DNA of 64,000 bases from Lysobacterales bacterium (lineage in GTDB: Bacteria > Pseudomonadota > Gammaproteobacteria > Xanthomonadales > Rhodanobacteraceae), in assembly GCA_021324945.1 (NCBI GenBank), contig JAJPID010000047.1:1-64000 (forward strand), given 5' to 3'. This document shows, piece by piece, positions 38,660-47,176 of the stretch; positions within the stretch are counted from its first letter, which is position 1, and every line of letters begins with the position of its first letter. The translations under genes were made by a program, and so were the position numbers. The notes under the pieces are model-generated. The model did no database searches, had not been told where the DNA came from, and worked only from the letters and a program-made list of their open reading frames with translations.

Positions 38660-39601
38660 CTACTTCGCGGCTGCCTCGTCCACCGCCTCGTTTTCGGCGA
38701 CTTCCGCTTCGGCACGCTCGAGACCTTCGGCGTCGTCCTGCTTGGCCGGCGCAGCACTACGGCGTTGCCGTTGTGGCGCGGGCTTCTTGCCGGCGTTGCG
38801 GCCGCGCGGCGCGTTCTTGCCGCGGCGGTCGTCGCGCTCACGATCCACGCGCGCGACCGGGTTGCCTTGCGAATCCAATTCGACGAATTCGTTGGCATCG
38901 CCGCGCGCGGCCGCCGGAGCGGCGGCCTTGCCTTCCAGGATTGCATCCGCCGCGGCGCGCGCGTACAACTGCACCGCGCGGATTGCGTCATCGTTGCCTG
39001 GAATGGCGTAATCCACCAGCGCCGGGTCGTAATTGGTGTCGACCACCGCGACCACCGGAATGCCGAGTTTCTTGGCTTCCTTGACCGCGATGTCTTCGTG
39101 CCCGATGTCGATCACGAACAGCGCATCGGGCAGGCGGTTCATGTCCTTGATGCCGCCCAGCGATTTCTCGAGCTTCTCGCGCTCGCGGCGCAAGCTGAGC
39201 ACTTCATGCTTGACCAGCTTGTCGAAGCTGCCATCGGTCTCCATCGCCTCGAGTTCCTTCAGACGTGCGACCGACTGCTTCACCGTGCGGAAATTGGTGA
39301 GCATGCCACCCAGCCAGCGCTGGTTGACGTAGGGCATGCCGCAACGAACAGCTTCCTCGCCGATGGCTTCGCGCGCGCTGCGCTTGGTGCCGACGAACAG
39401 CACCGTGCCGCGCTTCTGCGCGAGACCAGACAGATAATTCATGGCATCGGAGAAGAGCGGCAGCGTCTTCTCCAGATTGATGATGTGGATCTTGCCGCGC
39501 GCGCCGAAGATGAAAGGCGCCATGCGCGGGTTCCAGTAGCGCGTCTGATGGCCGAAGTGCACGCCGGCTTCCAGCATTTGCCGCATGGTGACAGAAGGCA
39601 T
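38660..39601 (-). CDS. rpsB: 30S ribosomal protein S2 (uS2) with long C-terminal tail
   Basis: Ribosomal protein S2, 313 residues against 241 in E. coli. The conserved body from [22 protein letters not shown] to [18 protein letters not shown] is intact. The extra residues from about 240 onward form a charged Ala/Arg/Glu-rich tail with no hydrophobic core, likely disordered and exposed on the 30S surface. The ATG is preceded by AGGAG at 9 bases. First gene of the rpsB-tsf operon; a leader of about 250 bases may be under S2 control, as known in enterobacteria. Confidence 0.97.
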   Translation of the reverse strand: MPSVTMRQMLEAGVHFGHQTRYWNPRMAPFIFGARGKIHIINLEKTLPLFSDAMNYLSGLAQKRGTVLFVGTKRSAREAIGEEAVRCGMPYVNQRWLGGMLTNFRTVKQSVARLKELEAMETDGSFDKLVKHEVLSLRREREKLEKSLGGIKDMNRLPDALFVIDIGHEDIAVKEAKKLGIPVVAVVDTNYDPALVDYAIPGNDDAIRAVQLYARAAADAILEGKAAAPAAARGDANEFVELDSQGNPVARVDRERDDRRGKNAPRGRNAGKKPAPQRQRRSAAPAKQDDAEGLERAEAEVAENEAVDEAAAK

Positions 39602-39883
39602 TGTGTGTATCTCCTGATGGGGAACCACTTTTGCCTTCGTGATCCGCAATGATCGGCGGATGACGGATTGTTCCGGCAAACGTGATTCCGGGGTTGGGCC
39701 TCCGCAGATCCCGCGGCAACGACCTTTGTCGAGAAGGACCCCGGTGCCGGTTATGGATCTGCGTGTGTATTCGCCGGTGACGCCCGGCGTAGGCGGTTTG
39801 CTCGTGCAAAGCCGCGGAATTGTAACGGCAGGCCGGGGCACGGACAAGCGCAGTTGGCATAGACTCGAATTATTGACTGTCAA
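39602..39883 (-). promoter_or_regulatory. rpsB leader and possible promoter
   Basis: No gene is seen in the 306 bases between rpsB and the marR-like gene. On the minus strand a perfect TTGACA lies at 39883-39878, followed after 16 bases by TATGCC. Transcription from here would give a leader of about 250 bases, long enough for the autogenous S2-binding structure known upstream of rpsB in other gammaproteobacteria; I could not verify that structure. The TTGACA overlaps the palindrome at 39879-39893. Confidence 0.4.
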
Positions 39884-39899
39884 ATAATTTGACTATATT
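39873..39899 (+). promoter_or_regulatory. marR-like promoter with 15-bp palindromic operator
   Basis: A perfect palindrome, GTCAAAT-A-ATTTGAC, occupies 39879-39893. It fills exactly the spacer between TTGACT (39873-39878) and TATATT (39894-39899). MarR dimers bind such inverted repeats, so autorepression is likely. Initiation 6-7 bases after the -10 hexamer would fall within a base or two of the ATG at 39908, implying a leaderless or near-leaderless mRNA. The 15-base spacer is short for sigma-70. Confidence 0.55.
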
Positions 39900-39907
39900 G
39901 TTCACAT

Positions 39908-40348
39908 ATGTACGAACACGAGTACGAAGAAATCGTCCTGCCGGCCCTGCTGCGGGCCGCACGCAAAGTGTATGGCGGCGCCATTCGCACCGCGCTCGTC
40001 AAAGCCGGTTACGACGATATTCCCAAGAACGGCATTTTCGTCCTCGGCGCCGTCGCCCGCAGCGGCGCGCCGCTGCGCGGGATCATCCAGCACCTCGGCA
40101 TGTCCAAGCAGGCCGCGGGGCAACTGGTGGACACGCTGGTGGCGCGCGGCTATCTCGATCGCGAGGTGGATGAGCAGGACCGTCGCCGCCTCACCATCAC
40201 CTTGAGCGAACGCGGTCGTGCCGCGGCACAGGTTTCACGCGCGACGGTGGAAAGGATCGATGCCGCCTTGCTGAAACATGTCGGTCGCGAACGGCTGGCG
40301 CACACGCGCGCGACGTTGCTGGCCTTGATCGACCTCGAACAGCGGTGA
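39908..40348 (+). CDS. MarR-family transcriptional regulator
   Basis: A 146-residue winged-helix repressor. Helix-turn-helix residues about 57-80 (LRGIIQHLGMSKQAAGQLVDTL) are followed by the wing YLDREVDEQDRRRLTITLSERGR, the classic MarR DxRxxRLxLT motif, and a C-terminal dimer helix. The N-terminus is acidic and Tyr-rich (MYEHEYEEI). No Shine-Dalgarno sequence precedes the ATG, consistent with a leaderless transcript from the promoter just upstream. Targets are unknown; the nearest candidates are itself and the divergent rpsB promoter region. It is not obviously linked to map downstream. Confidence 0.92.
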   Translation: MYEHEYEEIVLPALLRAARKVYGGAIRTALVKAGYDDIPKNGIFVLGAVARSGAPLRGIIQHLGMSKQAAGQLVDTLVARGYLDREVDEQDRRRLTITLSERGRAAAQVSRATVERIDAALLKHVGRERLAHTRATLLALIDLEQR

Positions 40349-40493
40349 CCCCGCGATATGGTCGCGTTGCGGGAATGCCGCCGCGCCCATATATCGATGC
40401 GCAAACCTGAAATCCGCCGCGCGATGGCGGATAATTGGCCGGTTCATTGAAGTCGACATCGCTTTGCGGCGCACCTATCCATTCGAACGTCCG

Positions 40494-41258
40494 ATGCCCG
40501 TCACGATCAAAACCCCGCAGGACATTGCGAAGATGCGCGAAGCCGGCCGGCTTGCGGCCGAAGTGCTCGCGTTGATGACCGAACACGTCAAACCGGGCAT
40601 CACCACCGAGGAATTGGACCGCATCGCGCACGATCACATCGTCAACGTGCAGAAGGCGATTCCGGCCAATGTCGGCTACCGCGGCTTCCCCAAAACGCTA
40701 TGCACCTCGGTCAACCACGTGATCTGCCACGGCATCCCTTCACCCGGCAAGGTGCTGAAGGACGGCGACATCATCAACATCGACGTCACCGTGATCAAGG
40801 ATGGCTGGCACGGCGACACCTCGCGCATGTATTTCGTCGGCAAGCCTTCGGTGCTGGCCAAGCGACTGGTGGATACCACTTATGAAGCGATGATGCGCGG
40901 CATCGAGCAGGTGCGTCCGGGCGCATCGTTGGGCGACATCGGTCATGCGATCCAGCAACACGCGGAGAAGGCGGGCTATTCGATCGTCAAGGATTATTGC
41001 GGGCACGGCATCGGCCGCGTTTATCACGAAGATCCGCAGGTACTACATTACGGCAAACCCGGCACCGGCATGAAAATCGAGAAGGGCATGGTGTTCACAG
41101 TCGAGCCGATGATCAATGCCGGCAAACCGAATACAAAGGTGCTGCCGGACGGCTGGACGGTCGTGACGAAGGATCATTCGCTCTCAGCGCAATGGGAACA
41201 CACCGTCGCGGTCACGGACGACGGGTTCGAAATCCTGACGCCGTGGCCAAATGCGTGA
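40494..41258 (+). CDS. map: Methionine aminopeptidase, type I
   Basis: Removes N-terminal Met from nascent proteins; 254 residues. The five metal ligands are visible in order: Asp in NIDVTVIKDG, Asp in HGDTSRMY, His in GHGIGRVYHEDP, Glu in FTVEPMINAG and Glu in WEHTVAV. The ATG beginning MPVTIKTPQDIAKM is chosen over one ten codons upstream. In many gammaproteobacteria map lies opposite rpsB and next to glnD, and that order is kept here apart from the inserted marR-like gene. Three bases separate it from glnD. Confidence 0.97.
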   Translation: MPVTIKTPQDIAKMREAGRLAAEVLALMTEHVKPGITTEELDRIAHDHIVNVQKAIPANVGYRGFPKTLCTSVNHVICHGIPSPGKVLKDGDIINIDVTVIKDGWHGDTSRMYFVGKPSVLAKRLVDTTYEAMMRGIEQVRPGASLGDIGHAIQQHAEKAGYSIVKDYCGHGIGRVYHEDPQVLHYGKPGTGMKIEKGMVFTVEPMINAGKPNTKVLPDGWTVVTKDHSLSAQWEHTVAVTDDGFEILTPWPNA

Positions 41259-41261
41259 ACC

Positions 41262-43988
41262 GTGGACTGCGAGCCCCCGGTTGACGGCTCGCGTCTGACG
41301 GTTGACCCTTCGCCAGTGGACGTCGACTTTCCCGCACTTCCAAGCCTTCCGCGTCTTCCCGCCGCGTTGCCGCGCGCAGGTGTCTCGGCGGATGCCCGCA
41401 TCGCGCTGAAGCAGTTGCTGGCTGATCAGGCGCGCGCACTGGCTTCGGCGTTTCGCGGCGGCGCGGAAGCGAGCGATCTCGCGCGTCTGCGTGCGCAAGC
41501 GGTCGAACGGGTGCTGAGCCATTGCTGGATGGCATATCTGGGCGAAACCGATTCCGCCGCGCTGTTCGCGGTCGGTGGCTTCGGGCGCGGCGCGCTGTTT
41601 CCGCATTCGGATGTGGACCTGCTGGTGCTGACCCACGACGCGCATGCGCCGCAACTCATGCGTGCGCTCGAAGCGTTCTTTGGTTGCCTGTGGGACATCG
41701 GTTTGAAACCTGGCCACGCGGTGCGCACGAGCGCACAATGCCGCGAGATCGCCACCCACGACGTCAGCGTGTTCACCAGCTTGCTGGATGCGCGGCGAAT
41801 CGCCGGCGCGCTGCAATTCGAAGAAGTGTTGCGGGAAATCGTCGAAGACCGAACGCTGTGGCCACCGGATGAATATCTCGCCGCCAAGCGTGCCGACCGC
41901 GACGCCCGGCACGCGAAACACGATGACACCACGCACAACCTCGAACCGGATTTGAAAGATGGCCCCGGCGGATTACGAAGTCTCGATCTGGTCCGCTGGC
42001 TGGGGAAGCGGATCGCGGGCGTGCGCGATCTGGACGAACTCGTCTCGAAGCGATTGCTGGAATCCGCCGAGCGCGATGCCTTGTTCGACGCCGAGCGCGC
42101 ATTGCAGCGTTGCCGTTACGCGCTGCATCTGGAAGCAGGGCGTGCCGAAGAAAAATTGCTGTTCGACTGGCAGCGCGCGCTGGCCGCGCGCCTGAACTAC
42201 GCAGACGACGATCGCAATCTGGCGGTCGAGCAGTTCATGCAGACGTTCTTTCGCGCGGCCGGAACGGTGGAACGACTGCTGTCGCAACTGTTGGAACGTT
42301 TCGACGAGCATCTGCATCCGCTTCCGCCGCCGCGTATCCTCGATCAGCGCTTTGCCGCGCGCGGTTCGCGGCTCGATTTGCGGGAAAAAGATTTGTTCGC
42401 GCGCCAACCGGACTCGATCCTCGACGCGTTCGCCTGCTTGCTCGATCATCCCGAGCTGACCGGGTTCACCGCGGCAACAACGCGCGCTTTGCAGCAAGCG
42501 TTGGTGCAACTCGGAGCAGGGCTCGCGGAGGATCCACGCGCATTGTCCGCCTTCCTGGAGCTGTTGCGGCGGGGTGCGTCCGCGGTGCATGCGCTGGAAG
42601 CGATGAATCGCCACGGCGTACTTGCCGCGATCCTGCCGGCATTCGCGCGCGTCGTCGGCCGCATGCAATACGACCTGTTCCATATCTACACGGTGGACGA
42701 ACACACGTTGCGCGTGTTGCGCAACGTCGCGCGCTTCGCCGACCCGCAATCGCGCGCGGAATTTCCGCTGGCCTGCGAAGCCTTCGTGCGGCTGGAGAAA
42801 CCCGAATTGCTGCTGCTCGCCGCGCTGTTCCACGACATCGCCAAGGGCCGCGGCGGCGACCATTCGGAACTCGGCGAAGCCGAAGCGCGCGCGTTCTGCG
42901 GCAAACTCGGCCTGAGCGAGGACGACATTGCGCTAGTTGCGTGGCTGGTGCGCTGGCACCTGCTGATGAGCGTGACCGCGCAGCGGCAGGACATCAGCGA
43001 CGACGAAGTGGTGCACGCCTTCGCCGTGCAGGCTGGGGACTGGCAGCGGCTGGATAATCTCTATCTCCTGACGATCGCCGACATCGCCGGCACCAGTCCG
43101 AAACTGTGGAATGCATGGAAGGATCGTCTGCTCGCTGATCTGTATGTCGCCGCGCGTTACATGCTGCGCGGCGGCTTGGCACGGCCGCCCGAAGCCGCCG
43201 CACGCGCACAAAACTCGCGCAAACGCGTTGCGGCCTTACTGCGCGATCGCGATCCACAAGCCGTGCAGCGTACGCTGGACGACTTTCCTGACGATGCGTT
43301 TCTGCGTCAGCGCGACGAGCAACTGGCATGGCAGGCGGGTGTATTACTGGATGCAGCAGACAGTGCGACCGTGGTCGCGGTGCATCCGCATTCTCGCGGC
43401 GGGACCGAAGTGTTCGTATGCGCACCCGATCGCGACGGCGTGTTCGCGGCGGTGGTCGCGGCGCTGGACCGGGCGCATTGCAGCGTGATGGAAGCACGCG
43501 TGTTGGGCACGCGCAGCGGCCGCGCGCTGGACACCTTCTCCGTGCTCGATGCAGACAGCGCTGCGCCGTTGAATCTCGCTCGCACCCACGAGCTGCGCGC
43601 GAGCCTGCTGCGCGCGCTATCGCCGGATGCGCAACCGACGCGCCTTGCGCAGCGCGGACTGGCGCGCCGGTTGAAGCATTTCCAGCGTCCGCCGCAGATC
43701 GATTTCGTCCAAGCGAGCGAAGTCGCGCGCACGCGGCTCGCACTGGTGTGCAGCGACCAGCCGGGCCTGCTGGCAAGAGTGGCGCAGGGCTTCCTCGAAA
43801 CCAGCGTGCGCGTGCATGATGCGCGCATCGCGACCTTCGGCGAGCGCGTCGAGGATTTCTTCGAGTTGACCGACCGGCACGATCTGCCATTGAGCCCGTC
43901 GATGCAGGAATCGTTGCGCGTGGCACTGTTGCGGCGTCTGGGCGCGGAAACAAGCGAACTCGGGGGACACCATCATGCAAGAGCTTGA
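41262..43988 (+). CDS. glnD: Bifunctional uridylyltransferase/uridylyl-removing enzyme GlnD
   Basis: Nitrogen sensor that uridylylates and deuridylylates PII according to glutamine; 908 residues from a GTG start (E. coli 890). The nucleotidyltransferase motif [17 protein letters not shown] is near residue 104, the HD hydrolase motif [17 protein letters not shown] near 521, and two ACT domains occupy about 700-775 and 810-885 ([21 protein letters not shown] and [18 protein letters not shown]). The GTG has no strong ribosome-binding site and lies 3 bases after map, suggesting reinitiation. Its end overlaps dapD by 14 bases. Confidence 0.95.
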   Translation: MDCEPPVDGSRLTVDPSPVDVDFPALPSLPRLPAALPRAGVSADARIALKQLLADQARALASAFRGGAEASDLARLRAQAVERVLSHCWMAYLGETDSAALFAVGGFGRGALFPHSDVDLLVLTHDAHAPQLMRALEAFFGCLWDIGLKPGHAVRTSAQCREIATHDVSVFTSLLDARRIAGALQFEEVLREIVEDRTLWPPDEYLAAKRADRDARHAKHDDTTHNLEPDLKDGPGGLRSLDLVRWLGKRIAGVRDLDELVSKRLLESAERDALFDAERALQRCRYALHLEAGRAEEKLLFDWQRALAARLNYADDDRNLAVEQFMQTFFRAAGTVERLLSQLLERFDEHLHPLPPPRILDQRFAARGSRLDLREKDLFARQPDSILDAFACLLDHPELTGFTAATTRALQQALVQLGAGLAEDPRALSAFLELLRRGASAVHALEAMNRHGVLAAILPAFARVVGRMQYDLFHIYTVDEHTLRVLRNVARFADPQSRAEFPLACEAFVRLEKPELLLLAALFHDIAKGRGGDHSELGEAEARAFCGKLGLSEDDIALVAWLVRWHLLMSVTAQRQDISDDEVVHAFAVQAGDWQRLDNLYLLTIADIAGTSPKLWNAWKDRLLADLYVAARYMLRGGLARPPEAAARAQNSRKRVAALLRDRDPQAVQRTLDDFPDDAFLRQRDEQLAWQAGVLLDAADSATVVAVHPHSRGGTEVFVCAPDRDGVFAAVVAALDRAHCSVMEARVLGTRSGRALDTFSVLDADSAAPLNLARTHELRASLLRALSPDAQPTRLAQRGLARRLKHFQRPPQIDFVQASEVARTRLALVCSDQPGLLARVAQGFLETSVRVHDARIATFGERVEDFFELTDRHDLPLSPSMQESLRVALLRRLGAETSELGGHHHARA

Positions 43989-44799
43989 ATCGATCATCGA
44001 CGATGCATGGGAACGGCGCGCTACGCTCGAAGCGGAAGAAACAATGCGCCTGCGCGCGCAACTTGAGCGCGTGCTGGATGGTCTGGAAAGTGGAGCGCTG
44101 CGCGTCGCCGAACCAGATGGCGTCAGCGGGTGGCGCGTAAATCAATGGTTGAAGAAGGCGGTGCTGCTGTATTTCCGCATCGCTGCCAGCCGGCCGATGG
44201 ATGGGGGGCCGATGCGCGCCTATGACAAGGTGCCGCTGCGATTCGCCGACACCGACGAATCGGTGTTCCATCATGTCGGCGCGCGCATCGTGCCGGGCGC
44301 GCTGGTGCGCCGCGGCGCTTACATCGCGCGCAGCGCGGTGCTGATGCCCAGTTACGTCAACATCGGCGCGCACGTCGGAGAAGGCACCATGGTGGACACC
44401 TGGGCCACGGTCGGCTCCTGCGCGCAGATCGGCGCACGCGTGCATCTTTCTGGCGGCGTCGGTATCGGCGGCGTGCTGGAGCCACTTCAGGCCAATCCCA
44501 CCATCATCGAGGACGATTGTTTTGTAGGGGCGCGTTCGGAAGTCGTCGAGGGCGTTATCGTCGAACACGGCAGCGTGATCGGCATGGGCGTGTTCCTCGG
44601 CCAGAGCACACGCATCTACGACCGAGCGACGAAGACGATTTCGTACGGCCGCGTGCCCGCAGGCAGCGTGGTGGTCGCAGGTTCACTGCCTGCGCAGGAC
44701 GGATCGCACAGCCTGTACGCGGCGGTGATCGTCAAGCGCGTGGACGAGAAGACGCGCGCGAAGACGAGCATCAACGAACTGCTGCGGAGCGAGGGATGA
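43975..44799 (+). CDS. dapD: Tetrahydrodipicolinate N-succinyltransferase
   Basis: Trimeric hexapeptide-repeat enzyme of the succinylase branch of lysine/diaminopimelate synthesis, 274 residues like E. coli DapD. Blocks include [15 protein letters not shown], the left-handed helix [29 protein letters not shown] and the acyl-CoA region [13 protein letters not shown]. It overlaps glnD by 14 bases and the next gene by 4 bases, so the whole map-glnD-dapD-dapE run may be one transcript. Confidence 0.97.
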   Translation: MQELESIIDDAWERRATLEAEETMRLRAQLERVLDGLESGALRVAEPDGVSGWRVNQWLKKAVLLYFRIAASRPMDGGPMRAYDKVPLRFADTDESVFHHVGARIVPGALVRRGAYIARSAVLMPSYVNIGAHVGEGTMVDTWATVGSCAQIGARVHLSGGVGIGGVLEPLQANPTIIEDDCFVGARSEVVEGVIVEHGSVIGMGVFLGQSTRIYDRATKTISYGRVPAGSVVVAGSLPAQDGSHSLYAAVIVKRVDEKTRAKTSINELLRSEG

Positions 44800-45302
44800 C
44801 CGGCGGTCTCTTGAGGGATACGAAGATGGAGAGGATTTCTCGCGGAGGCACCTTTTTCCTCAAGGTGGTTTTCCCCGCATCCTGGTTTGGGTTTCTCAGC
44901 CTTTTCCTGATTGTCGGAGCCCTCGGCGATGAATGGAAGCGGCCAATACCGATATTCCTTATCCAGCCGCTGGTCATGATGGCCTTCGGCTATATCCTGT
45001 TCCGCAAACTGGTCTGGAATCTCGCCGATGAAGTGCGTGACGGCGGCAGTTATCTCCTGGTACGCAAGGGCTCCGTGGAGCAGCGTGTGCTGCTGACGAA
45101 CGTGATGAACGTAAGCGTGAGCCAGTTCACCAATCCAAGACGATTGACTCTGCGCCTTCGCAGACCTTGTGAACTCGGCGACGAGATTACGTTCATCCTG
45201 AAGCAGCCGACGTTCCAGTTAAATCCCTTCGCACGCAACGCCATCGCGGAGGATTTGTTGAAACGAGTGGATGCCGCACGAGGCTGTGGAGCGGCGGCAT
45301 GA
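44796..45302 (+). CDS. Hypothetical two-TM membrane protein in the dap operon
   Basis: I do not recognise this 168-residue product. It has two hydrophobic segments (about 20-43, [20 protein letters not shown], and 50-68) and a soluble C-terminal half with alternating strands ([38 protein letters not shown]) that looks like a small PH-like or similar beta domain. The first ATG overlaps the dapD stop by 4 bases; a second ATG at 44826 has GAGGG 8 bases upstream and is an equally good start (158 residues). The stop overlaps the yffB start by 4 bases. Overlaps on both sides and normal base composition argue it is real and co-translated with the dap genes, but no role is evident. Confidence 0.75.
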   Translation: MTGGLLRDTKMERISRGGTFFLKVVFPASWFGFLSLFLIVGALGDEWKRPIPIFLIQPLVMMAFGYILFRKLVWNLADEVRDGGSYLLVRKGSVEQRVLLTNVMNVSVSQFTNPRRLTLRLRRPCELGDEITFILKQPTFQLNPFARNAIAEDLLKRVDAARGCGAAA

Positions 45303-45655
45303 TGATCGTCTACGGCCTGCCCGCCTGCGACACCTGCCGAAAGGCGCGCAACTGGCTGGATCGGTTCGGTGTGGCGCACACGTTCATGGATTACCGCGCC
45401 GATCCCGTTCCCGCAGCGACTTTGGAGGAATGGGTGGACAAACTCGGTGGCTGGGAGAAACTCGTCAACAAATCTTCGACGACTTGGCGCAATCTGCTGC
45501 CGCAGAGGAAGAACCCGCAGAGCGATCCGGAATGGACGCTGCTGCTGAGGGAATATCCGGCGCTGATCCGCCGCCCGGTAGTCGTGCTGGATGACGGCCG
45601 CGTGCACGTCGGCTTCAGCGACAACGGTTTCAAGAAGCTGTTCGACAAGTCATGA
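45299..45655 (+). CDS. yffB: ArsC/Spx-family reductase-like protein YffB
   Basis: A 118-residue thioredoxin-fold protein of the ArsC/Spx family. The N-terminal CxxC is present in [16 protein letters not shown], followed by [16 protein letters not shown] and the family block [28 protein letters not shown]. coli YffB binds glutathione and lies directly upstream of dapE, as here; true arsenate reduction is doubtful. Overlaps of 4 bases with both neighbours indicate tight coupling in the dap operon. Confidence 0.9.
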   Translation: MMIVYGLPACDTCRKARNWLDRFGVAHTFMDYRADPVPAATLEEWVDKLGGWEKLVNKSSTTWRNLLPQRKNPQSDPEWTLLLREYPALIRRPVVVLDDGRVHVGFSDNGFKKLFDKS

Positions 45656-46785
45656 GCGAAGTGCGTGACCTTGTCTGCGAACTGATCCGCCGCCCTTCGG
45701 TGACGCCCGACGACGCCGGCTGCCAGAAGCTGATCGCTCAGCGGCTGCAACGCGCCGGTTTCCGTTGCGAGCATCTGGATCATCGCGAAGTCAGCAATCT
45801 GTGGGCGACACATGGCGCAGACGCGCCGGTGCTGGTGTTCCTCGGCCACACCGACGTGGTGCCGAGTGGGCCGGAGGGAAGCTGGCAGTCGCCGCCGTTC
45901 GAACCCAAGATCAAGGACGGACGTCTTTATGGCCGCGGTGCGGCGGACATGAAGTCTGGCGTAGCGGCAATGACGATCGCGCTGGAACGTTTCGTCGCCG
46001 CGCGTCCGCAGCATCACGGTACAGTCGCACTGCTGTTGACCAGTGACGAGGAAGGCCCCCTGAATTTGTACGGCGTGCGCCGCGTGGTCGAACACTTCCG
46101 CGAAACCGGTCAGCGCATCGACTGGTGCGTGGTCGGCGAGCCCTCGTCGCGCGATCATCTGGGAGACCTGATCCGCGTCGGTCGCCGCGGCTCACTGTCC
46201 GGAAAGTTGACGGTGCGTGGCGTGCAGGGGCACGTCGCCTATCCGCAACTGGCCCGCAACCCGATCCATGCGCTCGCGCCGGCGCTGGCGGAACTGGCGG
46301 CCACGCGTTGGGACGAAGGCAACGAACATTTCCCGCCGACTTCGTTTCAGATTTCCAACCTCCACGCCGGTACCGGCGCGTTGAACGTGATTCCTGGCGA
46401 ACTCACGGCGCAATTCAATTTCCGCTTTGGCACCGCGAGCAGCGCGCTGTCGCTGCGCAAGCGCGTGGAGGAGATCCTGCGCAAGCACGACGTCGATTAC
46501 GTGATCGAATGGACGCTGAGCGGCGATCCCTTCCTGACCTCCGACGGCAAATTGCGCCGCATCGCATTGGAGGTATGCCGCGAGTACGCCGGCCTCGAAC
46601 CCGAGCTCAGCACCGGCGGCGGCACCTCGGACGGCCGCTTCATTGCGCCACTCGGCGCGGAAGTGGTTGAGATCGGTCCGGTGAACGCCAGCATCCACAA
46701 GATCGACGAGCACATCGCACTGAACGAACTGGAACGGCTGCCGGAGTTGTATCTGACGATCGCGGAGCGGTTGCTCTCGAATTGA
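45652..46785 (+). CDS. dapE: Succinyl-diaminopimelate desuccinylase
   Basis: Dinuclear zinc M20 hydrolase, 377 residues, producing LL-diaminopimelate from the succinylated intermediate made after DapD. Metal and catalytic residues are visible: His66 and Asp68 in [11 protein letters not shown], Asp in [10 protein letters not shown], Glu-Glu in TSDEEGPLN and the late His in [11 protein letters not shown]. The dimer domain [21 protein letters not shown] is present. It overlaps yffB by 4 bases and ends the operon. Confidence 0.97.
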   Translation: MSEVRDLVCELIRRPSVTPDDAGCQKLIAQRLQRAGFRCEHLDHREVSNLWATHGADAPVLVFLGHTDVVPSGPEGSWQSPPFEPKIKDGRLYGRGAADMKSGVAAMTIALERFVAARPQHHGTVALLLTSDEEGPLNLYGVRRVVEHFRETGQRIDWCVVGEPSSRDHLGDLIRVGRRGSLSGKLTVRGVQGHVAYPQLARNPIHALAPALAELAATRWDEGNEHFPPTSFQISNLHAGTGALNVIPGELTAQFNFRFGTASSALSLRKRVEEILRKHDVDYVIEWTLSGDPFLTSDGKLRRIALEVCREYAGLEPELSTGGGTSDGRFIAPLGAEVVEIGPVNASIHKIDEHIALNELERLPELYLTIAERLLSN

Positions 46786-47129
46786 GCCGTTGCTGGGGAT
46801 GAGGCCGAAAATCAGGTCTGTGGCATGACCTTCTGGTCGGTAGGTTTGGCGGACATCCATCACTTCGCGCCTAGCCCCGCGCCATTCCATGGTGAACTAC
46901 CGCCTGGCGGATCTGGATTCGCTGCCTCAGGTAGGTGCGATGAGGGTTGCAACGTGCTCGAGAAAACCGACGATGCCGAAATCGGCAAGTGCGGCTGGGT
47001 GCTCGCTCCCCGAGGGCAACAAGCTCGAACTCGGGCAGCCGCCTGTCGGACATTGACGCCGCTGTGCGACGCTCAATCCGCGGCGGGTAGCAAGCTCATC
47101 CGGTATTTGGTCTCACCGGTGTGCGACGC
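46786..47129. other. Intergenic region between dapE and the acylase gene
   Basis: This 344-base stretch has no gene I can support. It holds a 55-codon plus-strand frame at 46889-47056 starting MVNYRLADLDSLPQVG with no ribosome-binding site, and the first copy of a 57-base tandem duplication (47063-47119). The dapE and acylase genes converge here, yet no hairpin with a T-run is obvious. Confidence 0.6.
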
Positions 47130-47176
47130 TCAATCCGCGGCGGGTAGCAAGCTCATCCGGTATTTGGTCTCACCGG
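47063..47176. repeat. Perfect 57-bp tandem duplication at the acylase 3' end
   Basis: Bases 47063-47119 are repeated exactly at 47120-47176. The right copy contains the last 14 codons and the stop of the acylase gene (minus strand); the left copy carries the same codons and stop as non-coding sequence. Identity is complete, so the event is recent or maintained. Confidence 0.95.

Noticed and set aside
42994-44568. 524-codon minus-strand frame opposite glnD/dapD
   Set aside because: Crosses two real genes, very Arg-rich, no motif.
45299-45655. True arsenate reductase
   Set aside because: Family fold fits, but the position before dapE and the CxxC form match YffB; no other arsenic genes nearby.
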